From: Mycobacterium adipatum
GTDB lineage: Bacteria > Actinomycetota > Actinomycetes > Mycobacteriales > Mycobacteriaceae
NCBI RefSeq assembly: GCF_001644575.1
Contig: NZ_CP015596.1
Span: 5,146,001 to 5,210,000, forward strand
DNA length: 64,000 nt
Reading direction: 5' to 3'
This document shows, piece by piece, positions 35,064 to 43,836 of the stretch (positions within the stretch are counted from its first letter, which is position 1; each line of letters opens with the position of its first letter). The notes under the pieces are model-generated. The model saw only the letters and a program-made list of their open reading frames with translations, searched no databases and was not told where the DNA came from. The translations under genes were made by a program, and so were the position numbers.

Positions 35064-35906
35064 GTGGCCAAGACGAAGAAACTCTTCGCTGCTCTGACCC
35101 GGCGCGGACCGCACCGCGTCCTGCGCGGAGACCTCGCTTTCGCGGGCCAGCCCGGCGTCGTCTACACCCCCGAATCAGGCCTGAGCCTGCCCGGTGTGGC
35201 GTTCGGGCACGACTGGCTGGCCGCTGCCGACCGCTATGCGGGCACCCTGGAGCACCTGGCGTCCTGGGGCATCGTCGCGGCGGCGCCCGATACCGAGCGC
35301 TCGTTGGCTCCCTCGGCGCTCAAGATGGCCGTCGACCTGGGCACCACCTTGGACATCATCGCCGGGGTGCGGCTGGGACCCGGGAAGATCAGCGTGCACC
35401 CGGCCAAGCTGGCCGTCGTGGGTCACGGCTTCGGTGGATCCGCCGCGGTGTTCACCGCCGCCGGACTGGGGTCGCGGTTGCAGACCGCCGCGGCGCTGTT
35501 TCCCGCTGTCACGAGCCCACCGGCCGAACAACCGGCCGCCACCTTGCGGCTGCCCGGGCTCATCCTGCGCGCACCCGCCGATGCCACCGCCATCAAATCC
35601 AACGCCGACGCCTTGGCCCGCGCCTGGTCGGGGGCGACTCTGCGCACGGTGGCCAAAGCGGAGGCCGGTGGACTGATCGAGGGACGCCGGTTGGCCAAGG
35701 CGGTGGGGTTGCCCGGCGCCGACAAGGGCACCCAGAAGGCCACCCGAGCGCTGCTGACCGGCTATCTGTTGCACGTGCTGACCGGGGACAGGCAGTACCG
35801 CGACTTCGCCGACCCGGAGGTGGTGCTGCCCAAAACGGTCGCCGCGGACCCCGACGCCGCCGAGCCCACGCTGGAGGACAAGGTGGTCGCCCTGCTGAAG
35901 GGCTGA
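35064..35906 (+). CDS. Dienelactone-hydrolase-like protein lacking the nucleophile
   Basis: 280 residues with a GTG start. Alpha/beta hydrolase fold (AFGHDWLAAADRYAGTLEHLASWGIVAAAPDTER), but the nucleophile elbow reads GHGFGG (120-125), with Gly122 where Ser or Cys should be. Position matches Rv3438 next to glmS in M. tuberculosis. As it stands, it should not be an active esterase by the usual mechanism; a binding or scaffold role is possible. C-terminal tail acidic. Confidence 0.82.
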   Translation: MAKTKKLFAALTRRGPHRVLRGDLAFAGQPGVVYTPESGLSLPGVAFGHDWLAAADRYAGTLEHLASWGIVAAAPDTERSLAPSALKMAVDLGTTLDIIAGVRLGPGKISVHPAKLAVVGHGFGGSAAVFTAAGLGSRLQTAAALFPAVTSPPAEQPAATLRLPGLILRAPADATAIKSNADALARAWSGATLRTVAKAEAGGLIEGRRLAKAVGLPGADKGTQKATRALLTGYLLHVLTGDRQYRDFADPEVVLPKTVAADPDAAEPTLEDKVVALLKG

Positions 35907-35920
35907 CCCCTTGCGCTGCG

Positions 35921-35954
35921 GCCAACCAACCGGTCGGCCAACCAACCGGTTGGT
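35921..35954. promoter_or_regulatory. Tandem operators upstream of the second F420-type oxidoreductase
   Basis: A 16-base period direct repeat, GCCAACCAACCGGTYGG at 35921-35937 and 35937-35953. The second copy contains the perfect 14-base palindrome ACCAACCGGTTGGT (35941-35954); in the first copy one base breaks the symmetry. GATATA follows at 35955, a possible -10, with ATG at 35969. A TetR-type repressor binding two sites side by side is the likely reading; no regulator gene is adjacent. Confidence 0.6.
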
Positions 35955-35968
35955 GATATAACTCATCC

Positions 35969-37009
35969 ATGCGCACCGGAATCTTCCTCAGCTACGCGGG
36001 CGGCTTCAAGCAGGCCGTCGAGCAGGTCGTCGAACTGGAAAAGGTCGGCGTCGACATCGCGCTGGTGGCCGAGGCCTACTCCTACGACGCGATCAGCCAG
36101 CTCGGGTACCTGGCGGCCAAGACCTCGACCATCGAGCTCGGGTCCGGCGTCGTGCCGATCTACGTGCGCACCCCGACCCTGTTGGCGATGACCGCGGCCG
36201 GCCTGGACTACGTGTCCGACGGACGGTTCCGGCTCGGCATCGGAACCTCCGGCCCCCAGGTGATGGAGGGTTTCCACGGCGTGGCCTTCGACGCCCCGCT
36301 GGGACGCACCCGCGAGGTCGTCGACATCTGCCGGCAGGTCTGGCGCCGGGAGAAGGTCACCTATGACGGCAAGTACTACCAGATCCCGCTGCCCGCAGAA
36401 CGCGGCACCGGCCTGGGCAAACCGCTGCGCCTCATCAATCACCCAGTGCGGGAAGACATTCCGATCACCATCGCCGCCCTGGGCCCGAAGAACGTCGAGC
36501 TGACCGCGGAGATCGCCGAGGGCTGGCAACCGGTGTTCTTCTACCCGGAGAAGGCCGACGAGGTGTGGGGTGACGCGGTGCGGGCCGGCTACGCCAAGCG
36601 CGACCCGGCGCGCGGCCCGCTGGACATCATGGTCAGCGCCAGCCTGGCCATCGGCGATGACGTCGAGGACCGGCTGGCCTGGGCCAAACCCCAACTGGCG
36701 CTGTACATCGGCGGCATGGGGGCCAAGGGCAAGAACTTTTACCACAACCTCGCCACCCGCTATGGGTTCGGCCAGGTGGCCGACCACATCCAAGAGCTGT
36801 TCCTGTCGGGCAAGAAGGACGAGGCGATCGCCGCGGTTCCCGACGAGTTGGTGCGCAACGTGTCGCTGGTCGGTCCACGCGGTTTCGTCAAGGAACGCCT
36901 GGCCGCGTACAAGGAGGCCGGCGTGACCACCATGCTGGTGCATCCGCTGGCCACCGACGATGCCGAGGCCCTGCGGTTCACCGAGGAATTGGTGACGCTC
37001 ACCTCATAG
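35969..37009 (+). CDS. LLM-class F420-dependent oxidoreductase
   Basis: 346 residues. Luciferase-like fold with VDIALVAEAYSYDAISQLGYLAAKT, FRLGIGTSGPQVMEGFHG and ITIAALGPKNVELTAEIAEGW, typical of the mycobacterial F420-dependent family. The substrate is unknown. The ATG at 35969 follows tandem operators with an AT-rich -10, so it is probably repressed until an inducer is present. Confidence 0.88.
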   Translation: MRTGIFLSYAGGFKQAVEQVVELEKVGVDIALVAEAYSYDAISQLGYLAAKTSTIELGSGVVPIYVRTPTLLAMTAAGLDYVSDGRFRLGIGTSGPQVMEGFHGVAFDAPLGRTREVVDICRQVWRREKVTYDGKYYQIPLPAERGTGLGKPLRLINHPVREDIPITIAALGPKNVELTAEIAEGWQPVFFYPEKADEVWGDAVRAGYAKRDPARGPLDIMVSASLAIGDDVEDRLAWAKPQLALYIGGMGAKGKNFYHNLATRYGFGQVADHIQELFLSGKKDEAIAAVPDELVRNVSLVGPRGFVKERLAAYKEAGVTTMLVHPLATDDAEALRFTEELVTLTS

Positions 37010-37175
37010 TTTCCGGCAATCGGCCTTCGTTGGGTACTCTGGTCGGCAGCGGCATCGTCTGTTCTGCCTTTTGCCGCTTCGCCAGAGCCGGATATGAGCT
37101 CTGCTGATCGTCACACCGAGCGCCGCGGACCATCCGCGCCGGGCAGGACGACCATTTCTATTTCTGGAGCCCTTC
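37010..37175 (+). promoter_or_regulatory. Long 5' leader of the DEAD-box helicase gene
   Basis: 166 bases without a gene. TACTCT at 37036-37041 could be a -10, which would leave an untranslated leader of about 130 bases. Several short inverted repeats occur. Long, autoregulated leaders are known for bacterial RNA helicase genes; here this is inference. Confidence 0.35.
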
Positions 37176-38552
37176 TTGTCTACGTTTGCCGACCTCGGCT
37201 TGCCTGAGGCCGTTGTCACCACACTCGCCGCCAATGGCATCGAGTCCCCCTTCCCCATTCAAACCGCGACGCTGCCCGACTCGCTGGCCGGGCGCGACGT
37301 GCTCGGCCGCGGTCGTACCGGATCCGGCAAGACCTACGCATTCCTGCTGCCCGTCGTGGCCCGACTGTCGGCATCGGCCACGCCCCGGCGATCCGGGCGA
37401 CCCCGCGCGCTGATCCTGGCACCGACCCGCGAACTGGCCACCCAGATCGAGGCCTCGCTGGCACCGTTGGCCAAGGCGACCGGCCTGCGTTCGGTGACCG
37501 TGTTCGGTGGCGTCGGCGCCCAGCCGCAGATCAACAAGCTGCGCGAGGGCGTCGACATCGTCATCGCCTGCCCCGGCCGCCTGGAAGACCACGTCAAGTC
37601 CGGCCATGCCGATCTGTCGGCGGTGGAGATCACCGTGCTCGACGAGGCCGACCACATGGCCGATCTCGGCTTCCTGCCGCCGGTGAAGCGGCTGTTGGAC
37701 CGCACCCCGCGGGACTGCCAGCGGCTGCTGTTCTCGGCCACCCTCGACGGTGGTGTGGACGTGCTGGTCCAGCGCTACCTGCGCGATCCGATCGTGCACA
37801 GCGTGGACTCCGAGCAGTCGCCGGTCTCCACGCTGGTCCACCATGTGTTGCACGTCGACGGCGCGGCACGTTTCGACGTGTTGGCCGACCTGGCCGCATC
37901 ACCGGGGCGCACCATCGTGTTCGCCCGCACCAAGTACGGCGCCAAAGGCCTTGCCCGCAAGCTGAACTCACGCGGCGTCCCGGCAGTCGAACTGCACGGC
38001 AACCTGTCCCAGAACGCGCGCACCCGTAACCTCGGGGCATTCTCCGACGGCTCCGCCCAGGTCCTCGTCGCGACCGATATCGCCGCGCGCGGCATCCACG
38101 TCGACGATGTCAACCTGGTGGTGCACGCCGACCCGCCGGTCGAGCACAAGGCCTACCTGCATCGGTCCGGCCGCACCGCACGGGCCGGCAACGACGGCAC
38201 CGTGGTCACCTTGATGGTCGACGATCAGGTCGCCGACGTGCGGGTGTTGACCCGCAAGGCCGGCGTCAAGCCCACCATCACGAAGTTCAGCGGAGCTTCG
38301 CACCCGGTGCTGCAGGAGATCGCCCCCGGCGAGCGCTCTTTCACCGGCGGCCTCGTGGTCGACACCCCGGAGCCCCCCGCGCGCACCGCGCAGCAGCCCG
38401 GGCGTCGTCGTCGGCCTCAGCGCCACAACGGTTCCGGCGCTGCCGGTTCGGGCGGCACCGGCCATAGCGGCGGCGGTCACAGTGGCGGCGGCCGCGGCCG
38501 CGGCGGACAGCGGCGCAGCGGCTCCGGAACGGCACGCACCGGCACGCGCTGA
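37176..38552 (+). CDS. DEAD-box RNA helicase (RhlE-like)
   Basis: 458 residues with a TTG start at 37176. Unwinds RNA; probably in ribosome assembly or RNA decay. Q motif FPIQTATLPDSLAGRD, motif I GRTGSGKT (46-53), motif Ia APTRELATQ, motif II LDEADHMADLGF, motif III SATLDGG and motif VI HRSGRTARAG are present. The C-terminal 70 residues are a basic Gly/Arg/His-rich tail that should bind RNA. Strong terminator follows. Confidence 0.93.
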   Translation: MSTFADLGLPEAVVTTLAANGIESPFPIQTATLPDSLAGRDVLGRGRTGSGKTYAFLLPVVARLSASATPRRSGRPRALILAPTRELATQIEASLAPLAKATGLRSVTVFGGVGAQPQINKLREGVDIVIACPGRLEDHVKSGHADLSAVEITVLDEADHMADLGFLPPVKRLLDRTPRDCQRLLFSATLDGGVDVLVQRYLRDPIVHSVDSEQSPVSTLVHHVLHVDGAARFDVLADLAASPGRTIVFARTKYGAKGLARKLNSRGVPAVELHGNLSQNARTRNLGAFSDGSAQVLVATDIAARGIHVDDVNLVVHADPPVEHKAYLHRSGRTARAGNDGTVVTLMVDDQVADVRVLTRKAGVKPTITKFSGASHPVLQEIAPGERSFTGGLVVDTPEPPARTAQQPGRRRRPQRHNGSGAAGSGGTGHSGGGHSGGGRGRGGQRRSGSGTARTGTR

Positions 38553-38581
38553 GCCTCTGGGCTCGACGTCTCTCGCTCGAC

Positions 38582-38634
38582 ATCGACGAAATGGTCACGC
38601 CAGACCCATTGGCGACGACCGTTTCGTCGATTTT
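38582..38634 (+). terminator. Intrinsic terminator after the DEAD-box helicase gene
   Basis: 15-base stem 38582-38596 with 38617-38631, with one G-T pair, and a nested short stem (CGCCA/TGGCG), followed by TTTT at 38631-38634. Reads as a rho-independent terminator on the plus strand. Confidence 0.7.
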
Positions 38635-38637
38635 GCG

Positions 38638-39960
38638 TTACGGCCCCGCCTGCGGCAGTGCATCGGCGGCGATCTCGCATGGGGTTTCGGCCGGGACCGG
38701 TTCGGTCGTCGCGTCGAGCGCCGGCGCGGCCATCGGCTCGGCCGGCGGCTCGGGGACCGGTGTCGGCGCCGCTGGCTCCGGTGCAGGCGGTAGCGGCGCC
38801 GGCACCGCGGGATCACCGGCCGGCACCGCTTCGTCCGCCTCCTCCGGCGACGTCTCGTCCCCGGCTGACTCCTCGTCCTCCGGATCTTCGGTAGCGTCCT
38901 CGTCGTCCTCGTCGTCCTCGTCGTCCTCGTCGTCCTCGTCGTCCTCGTCGTCCTCGTCGTGGTCGTCGATTTCGGGGTCGGCCGGGGCGTCCATCTCCGA
39001 AGCATCGAATTCGCCGTCCCCGCTGAGACTCTCGCCGAGGCCCTGCCCACCGGCACCGAACAGCCCGCCGAGGATATCGGCGAAGGACTGCCCGAGACCG
39101 GACAGGCCCGACATACTCGACATCCCCGACCCGAGCGGTGCGCCAGGTGCGCTCGCCACCGGGTCCACCGCGGCCGCCGCCGGTGCGGCGACCGGCTGAA
39201 GTTGCGCCGCTGCAGCGGGACCCGGCGCAGCGCCCCCCGGCGCGAAACCCGCCGTTCCGGAGCCGGCAGGGAGCGAATTCTGTTCGGCGCCAACCGGTGT
39301 GGGTCCAGCCAACGCAGCCCCGCCGAACCCGGCCGATGCCTCGGTCGTCATCGCCGCGATGGCGTCGCGGTAGGCCTGCCGCACCGCCGACTCGGTGTCG
39401 CACATCGTGGGCAGCCAGTCCAAGGCGATATCGTTGGCCACGAACGGCGCCACCTGCAGATCCACCGTCTCGCTGGCATCGGAGCGGTCCCCGGCGCCGG
39501 TCGTGACGGTGCGCGCGGCTCCCAACCACTGCGCCCTGCTCCCCCGCGCCTCGACGTCCCTGGTGACATTGACCTTCGCATCGATCAACTGCCACAGCCG
39601 GTCTCGCAGCTCACCGACGGCGGCCGTGGCGGCTCGCAGCCCCTCGACGCCGGCCTCCGCCGCCTGCGCGTGCCGCATCAGACGATCGGCTGCCGCCTGC
39701 GCCCCGGCGCCCCGCCAGGCCGCCGCCAGTGCGAGCCGCGCATCGTCCTGCACCAACAGCGCCTCCTCGACGGCCACCACGGCCTGCGCCAACGTCCGGT
39801 GATCGGCCTCCAGCGTGTACAGGTCCAGGCCGTCCTCCGCGGTGTACGCGGCGTGCAGACGTGCCGGGTCCGGCACGGCATGACCGAGCTGACCACTGGC
39901 ACGGGCGTATTCGGTCATCGCCTCGACCGCCGGCAGACCGGCATCCAGCATGCCGGTCAC
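38638..39960 (-). CDS. Ala/Pro-rich ESX-associated protein with Asp/Glu tract (Rv3439c-like)
   Basis: 440 residues. The first 180 or so are helical with several WxxA/W-x-G-like turns (AAWRGAGAQAAADRLMRHAQAA), resembling a WXG100/PPE-like helical bundle. The middle is Ala/Pro/Gly-rich. Residues of about 330-375 are an almost pure Asp/Glu tract, and the rest is Pro/Glu-rich. It overlaps the next upstream gene by ATGA. Gene order matches Rv3439c-Rv3440c upstream of glmS. Function unknown; a link with type VII secretion is inferred from fold and neighbours. Confidence 0.78.
   Translation of the reverse strand: MTGMLDAGLPAVEAMTEYARASGQLGHAVPDPARLHAAYTAEDGLDLYTLEADHRTLAQAVVAVEEALLVQDDARLALAAAWRGAGAQAAADRLMRHAQAAEAGVEGLRAATAAVGELRDRLWQLIDAKVNVTRDVEARGSRAQWLGAARTVTTGAGDRSDASETVDLQVAPFVANDIALDWLPTMCDTESAVRQAYRDAIAAMTTEASAGFGGAALAGPTPVGAEQNSLPAGSGTAGFAPGGAAPGPAAAAQLQPVAAPAAAAVDPVASAPGAPLGSGMSSMSGLSGLGQSFADILGGLFGAGGQGLGESLSGDGEFDASEMDAPADPEIDDHDEDDEDDEDDEDDEDDEDDEDATEDPEDEESAGDETSPEEADEAVPAGDPAVPAPLPPAPEPAAPTPVPEPPAEPMAAPALDATTEPVPAETPCEIAADALPQAGP
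38896..38958. repeat. Seven perfect 9-bp tandem repeats (GTCCTCGTC)
   Basis: Seven uninterrupted copies followed by one with two changes (GTGGTCGTC). They code in the minus strand for the Asp-Asp-Glu tract of the Rv3439c-like protein. Copy number is likely variable between strains, changing length but not frame. Confidence 0.9.
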
Positions 39961-40262
39961 CCGATCCGGCCCGCGGCGCGATCATCGATCTGCGCGTAAT
40001 CGTCGGCGGAGAGCCGTAATTGAGCGGCTATGTCGCCACAGCTGCGAGACCAACCGCCCAGTGCGCTCAGGGTGTCGTCGACGGCGTTGCGCACGTGGGC
40101 GCCACAGTCGGTGTACTCGCGCCCGGCTCGTGCGGCGGTGAATCCCAGCGCCGCCTGGCAGCGCCGCAATGCCGCATCCACCCGCTCAGCGGTGTCGTCG
40201 TAGCGGCGCGCGATATCGCGTACCGCGGCGGCATCCATTCGCGCCGATTCGAGAAGTCCCAT
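39957..40262 (-). CDS. Small helical ESX-like protein (Rv3440c-like)
   Basis: 101 residues from the ATG at 40262 (103 in M. tuberculosis Rv3440c). Predicted helical, with RDIARRYDDTAERVDAALRRCQ, the size and pattern of a WXG100 protein, but the central turn lacks the WXG (it reads LGFTAARAGREYTDCG). Overlaps the Ala/Pro-rich gene by ATGA; the pair may form a complex. An ATG at 40289 is a second start option. Lies 47 bases after glmM. Confidence 0.75.
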   Translation of the reverse strand: MGLLESARMDAAAVRDIARRYDDTAERVDAALRRCQAALGFTAARAGREYTDCGAHVRNAVDDTLSALGGWSRSCGDIAAQLRLSADDYAQIDDRAAGRIG

Positions 40263-40309
40263 ACCGAATTGGACGCAGCAGCGCCCCATCCGGTTCCCCG
40301 GATCGGGCG

Positions 40310-41647
40310 TCAGTTCTGTTGGCTGACCGATTCGGCGACGCGTACCGCCAGCTGGCGTGCCGTATCCGCGTCGGCCGCTTCCACCATCACCCGCACGACC
40401 TGCTCGGTTCCCGACGGGCGAAGCAGGATCCGGCCAGTATCGCCGAGCTCGGCCTCGGCCTCGGCAACCGCCGTGCGCACGGTGGCGGTTTCGGCGACGG
40501 TCGCCTTGTCGGCGACCGCGACATTGATCAGCACCTGCGGCAGGGTCTGCATCGGTTCGCACAGCTGGGCCAGCGTGGACCCGGTCTGCGCCATCCGCGA
40601 CATCAACCGCAGTCCCGTGACGATCCCGTCACCGGTGGTGCCGAAGCTCGGCAGCACGATATGGCCGGACTGCTCGCCACCCAGCGAGAACTCACCGGCG
40701 CGCAGTTCTTCGAGCACGTACCGGTCACCGACCGCCGTGGTGCGCACCTCGATACCGGCCGCCCGCATCGCCAGATGCAGCCCCAGATTGCTCATCACGG
40801 TGGCGACCAACGTGTTGGAGGCCAGTTCACCGGCTTCGCGCATGGCCAGCGCCATCAGCACCATGATGGCGTCCCCGTCGACGATTGCCCCGTCGGCATC
40901 GACGGCCAGGCACCGGTCGGCGTCGCCGTCGTGGGCCAGCCCCAGGTCGGCGCCGTGCGTGAGCACGGCCTGCTGCAACTCCTCCATGTGGGTGGATCCG
41001 CAGCGGTCGTTGATGTTGAGACCATTTGGCTCGGCGTTCAGGGTGATGACCTCGGCACCGGCGGCGCGATAGGCCAGCGGCGCCGCCGCGAAGGCCGCCC
41101 CGTTGGCACAGTCCACCACCACTTTGACGCCGTCGAGCCGGGTGGTGACGGCCTTCGCGACGTGGCGCAGGTAGCGATCCAGGGCGTCCTCGGCGTCGAG
41201 GACGCGCCCGATCTCCGCGCCGACCGGTCGACTGCCCGGACCCGAGCTCACCAGCTCCTCGATGCGGTCCTCGGTGGCGTCGTCGAGCTTATGGCCGCCC
41301 GGGCCGAATATCTTGATGCCGTTATCGGGCATCGGATTGTGCGATGCGGAGATCATGATGCCGAAGTCGGCGTCATACGCGCTGGTCAGATACGCCACGG
41401 CCGGCGTGGGCAGCACCCCGACGCGCAGCGCGTCGATGCCTTCGCTGGTCAGGCCGGCGATCACCGCGGCCTCCAGCATCTCGCCGCTAGCGCGCGGATC
41501 ACGGCCCACCACGGCGACCCTGCGCCTGGCGGTGCCCGCCGACGCCAGCCGCCGGGCGGCGGCCGAACCCAGCGCCAACGCCAACTCGGCGGTCAAATCG
41601 CGATTGGCGACTCCGCGCACTCCGTCGGTGCCGAACAGTCGAGCCAT
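40310..41647 (-). CDS. glmM: Phosphoglucosamine mutase
   Basis: 445 residues. Converts glucosamine 6-phosphate to the 1-phosphate. Starts [12 protein letters not shown]; the phosphoserine loop [14 protein letters not shown] has Ser102; metal site DGDADR; sugar loop GEQSGHI; C-terminal phosphate loop [15 protein letters not shown]. The ATG at 41647 gives the family N-terminus; 15 further codons upstream are not conserved in style. Confidence 0.97.
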   Translation of the reverse strand: MARLFGTDGVRGVANRDLTAELALALGSAAARRLASAGTARRRVAVVGRDPRASGEMLEAAVIAGLTSEGIDALRVGVLPTPAVAYLTSAYDADFGIMISASHNPMPDNGIKIFGPGGHKLDDATEDRIEELVSSGPGSRPVGAEIGRVLDAEDALDRYLRHVAKAVTTRLDGVKVVVDCANGAAFAAAPLAYRAAGAEVITLNAEPNGLNINDRCGSTHMEELQQAVLTHGADLGLAHDGDADRCLAVDADGAIVDGDAIMVLMALAMREAGELASNTLVATVMSNLGLHLAMRAAGIEVRTTAVGDRYVLEELRAGEFSLGGEQSGHIVLPSFGTTGDGIVTGLRLMSRMAQTGSTLAQLCEPMQTLPQVLINVAVADKATVAETATVRTAVAEAEAELGDTGRILLRPSGTEQVVRVMVEAADADTARQLAVRVAESVSQQN

Positions 41648-41743
41648 GCCCACAAATTTCTCACATGAGGCACCCAAAGAGCGAACTGACAACCCCCGCC
41701 ATCGTGTCGACGCCGAATCGAGATCCGATCGTGCTCCGAACGG

Positions 41744-41779
41744 CCCACCGCCCGCTCCCAGGTGGGTGCGGGCGGTGGG
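41744..41779 (-). terminator. Stem-loop downstream of the small secreted protein gene
   Basis: 12-base perfect GC-rich stem (41744-41755 with 41768-41779) around a 12-base loop, 21 bases past the stop codon at 41801. No T-run. Confidence 0.5.
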
Positions 41780-41800
41780 GGTGCACGTCGACCGGGTCGC

Positions 41801-42280
41801 TTACCCGGCGCTGGGCGCGGGCACCGTGGTCGTGGTGGTGGGCGTGACCGGCTCTTCGTCACCGGTGGCCTCATCGGGTGCGGGCACCTCGGTCTCGGTC
41901 ACCGGTTCCTCGGAGAACGAAGCCCCCTCGGCGGTGCCGGGCGCATCGATCACACCGGAGGACCCGTCCTCGACGGTGGCCGTGTTCTGCCGGAAATCGA
42001 CGATGCCGATGGCGTTGTCGCACACACTCTGCGGTGAACCGCTGGCGTCCACGCTCGCGGCCACCGTGGCGATGGTGGCCGTATCGCTGTCACAGACGCC
42101 CGCGGCCATCTGGGTAGCCGTCTCGACCGGCACGCCCGTCAGGACGCCGGCCGTGCCGATGGCGAGGTCCACGCGTCCGTCGCCGGGCTCGGCATTGGCC
42201 GCCGCGGCCCCTCCGAACAGGAGTAGCGCGCCTCCAACAGCAGCGCCGGCGGTCACACGTGTCACGGTGAGGTTCTTCAT
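41801..42280 (-). CDS. Secreted protein of unknown function with Thr/Pro/Glu tail
   Basis: 159 residues. Signal peptide MKNLTVTRVTAGAAVGGALLL ... AAAANAEPG with likely cleavage after ANA. The mature part has two cysteines (VCDSD, VCDNA) that may pair, then a disordered acidic and Thr-rich C-terminus. The ATG at 42280 is chosen because AAGGA lies 6 bases before it; an ATG two codons upstream (42286) abuts the same site. No family recognised. Confidence 0.75.
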   Translation of the reverse strand: MKNLTVTRVTAGAAVGGALLLFGGAAAANAEPGDGRVDLAIGTAGVLTGVPVETATQMAAGVCDSDTATIATVAASVDASGSPQSVCDNAIGIVDFRQNTATVEDGSSGVIDAPGTAEGASFSEEPVTETEVPAPDEATGDEEPVTPTTTTTVPAPSAG

Positions 42281-42286
42281 GTTCAT

Positions 42287-42601
42287 CCTTTCAGTCAGAG
42301 CAGCGGGTACCGGTCCCCCACGAGCTGACTGACTCGTACCGGCGGCAGATTCTCTGCCCGGGCGCATGCTGCGGCGCCCCCGCTCCACACCCACGGTGAT
42401 GCCCCGCCGCGCGGGGTGTCAAACCCGTCCCGCAAACACTGCCGCGTGAGCCAACATGGGCTCAGATCGGGGCGATTAGCTGCCCGTGGCGGGCGCATCG
42501 GCCGAAACGCCGTGATGAACAGTCAGCGGTACGCCGATATGGGCGCCCACGACCCGTTTACCCACACCCTGCGACTACGGGTTCAGCAAACAAGGTCACG
42601 A
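42287..42601. other. Intergenic stretch without a recognised gene
   Basis: About 315 bases between the secreted-protein gene and the rpsI terminator. It should hold the promoter of the secreted-protein gene. GTACCGG occurs twice (around 42308 and 42337). I find no convincing coding frame, RNA or riboswitch here. Confidence 0.6.
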
Positions 42602-42646
42602 TAAAAAGAAACCGCCGGGTGTGGATCGGAATCCACACCCGGCGGT
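42602..42646 (-). terminator. Rho-independent terminator of the rplM-rpsI operon
   Basis: 16-base perfect stem (42611-42626 with 42631-42646), 4-base loop CGGA/TCCG, followed on the minus strand by TTTCTTTTTAT (42602-42610). A textbook intrinsic terminator 17 bases past the rpsI stop. Confidence 0.92.
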
Positions 42647-42662
42647 GCCAAGACTGAACAGA

Positions 42663-43208
42663 TCAGCGCTTGCTGTACTGCGGAGCCTTACGGGCCTTCT
42701 TCAGGCCGTACTTCTTGCGCTCGATGGCACGCGGGTCACGCGTGAGGAAGCCGGCCTTCTTCAGGGCCGGACGGTCCTCGGGCTGCACCAGGATCAGCGC
42801 ACGCGCGATGGCCAGGCGCAGCGCGCCGGCCTGCCCGGACGGGCCGCCACCATCGAGGTGGGCGTAGATGTCGAAGCTGTCCACGCGATCCACGGTGACC
42901 AGCGGGGCCTTGATCAGCTGCTGGTGCACCTTGTTCGGGAAGTAGGCCTCCAGGCTGCGCCCGTCCAGCATGAACTTGCCGGTGCCGGGCACCAGGCGGA
43001 CCCGGACGACGGCTTCCTTGCGGCGGCCGACGGTCTGGATCGGGCGGTCGATGTAGACCGGCTCACGGGGAGCGGCCGCCTCGACAGCGCCCTCTTCGAC
43101 GACACCCTCTTCAACGACGCCCTCTTCGGCGACGGCCGATTCCGCGGTTTCGCCCTCGGGGGTCTCCACGACGTCTTCGACAACTTCGGTCACTTCAGAC
43201 TCGGTCAC
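42663..43208 (-). CDS. rpsI: 30S ribosomal protein S9
   Basis: 181 residues. The core from [22 protein letters not shown] to [17 protein letters not shown] is the universal S9, whose C-terminal Lys-Arg tail reaches the P-site tRNA. The N-terminal 48 residues are an acidic, repeated extension ([16 protein letters not shown]), usual in actinobacteria. Overlaps the rplM stop by ATGA. Confidence 0.98.
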   Translation of the reverse strand: MTESEVTEVVEDVVETPEGETAESAVAEEGVVEEGVVEEGAVEAAAPREPVYIDRPIQTVGRRKEAVVRVRLVPGTGKFMLDGRSLEAYFPNKVHQQLIKAPLVTVDRVDSFDIYAHLDGGGPSGQAGALRLAIARALILVQPEDRPALKKAGFLTRDPRAIERKKYGLKKARKAPQYSKR

Positions 43209-43648
43209 TGGGCCACCTGCTTGATCTCGAACGGAATCGGCTGCTGCGCGGCATGCGGATGATCCGGACCGGCGTACACCTTCAGCTTCTTCTGAACCTG
43301 GCGGCTCAGCTTGTTGTGCGGCAGCATCCCCACGATGGCGTTCTCGACGACACGGGTGGGGTGCTTCTCCAGCAGCTCGCCGATGGTGCGCTTACGCAGA
43401 CCGCCGGGGTAACCCGAGTGGCTGTAAGCGAACTTGTTGGTGAGCTTGTCGCCGCTGACGGCGATCTTCTCGGCATTGATGACGATGACGAAATCGCCAC
43501 CGTCGACATTGGGCGTGAATGTGGGCTTGTGCTTGCCACGGAGCAGCTTGGCTGCTTCGACGGCGAGCCGGCCCAACACCACGTCCTGGGCGTCGATGAC
43601 GTACCACGAACGCGTGGTGTCACCCGCCTTGGGCGCGTATGTAGACAC
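43205..43648 (-). CDS. rplM: 50S ribosomal protein L13
   Basis: 147 residues. [29 protein letters not shown], the [20 protein letters not shown] block and [11 protein letters not shown] are diagnostic. First gene of the rplM-rpsI operon. The 188 bases upstream, before eutC, must hold the promoter. Confidence 0.98.
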   Translation of the reverse strand: MSTYAPKAGDTTRSWYVIDAQDVVLGRLAVEAAKLLRGKHKPTFTPNVDGGDFVIVINAEKIAVSGDKLTNKFAYSHSGYPGGLRKRTIGELLEKHPTRVVENAIVGMLPHNKLSRQVQKKLKVYAGPDHPHAAQQPIPFEIKQVAQ

Positions 43649-43836
43649 AGTGCTTACCTTTTTCTCGGGTTACAGTGCCGGTCAGACGGACGCGCTCGGG
43701 GTGGCCCGGCGACCGACGTTGACCCGGGACCCGTATGCCCGGATGGGCAGCACACGCCAACGCGGCAGCTTACCGGCCGCCGTCACCCCAGGTCAAAACG
43801 CCCAAACCGGCATGCAACCGCACGGTGGCGACACGT

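Noticed and set aside
38896..38958. CRISPR-like repeat
   Set aside because: The 9-base units are contiguous, without spacers, and code an acidic tract; no cas genes are present.
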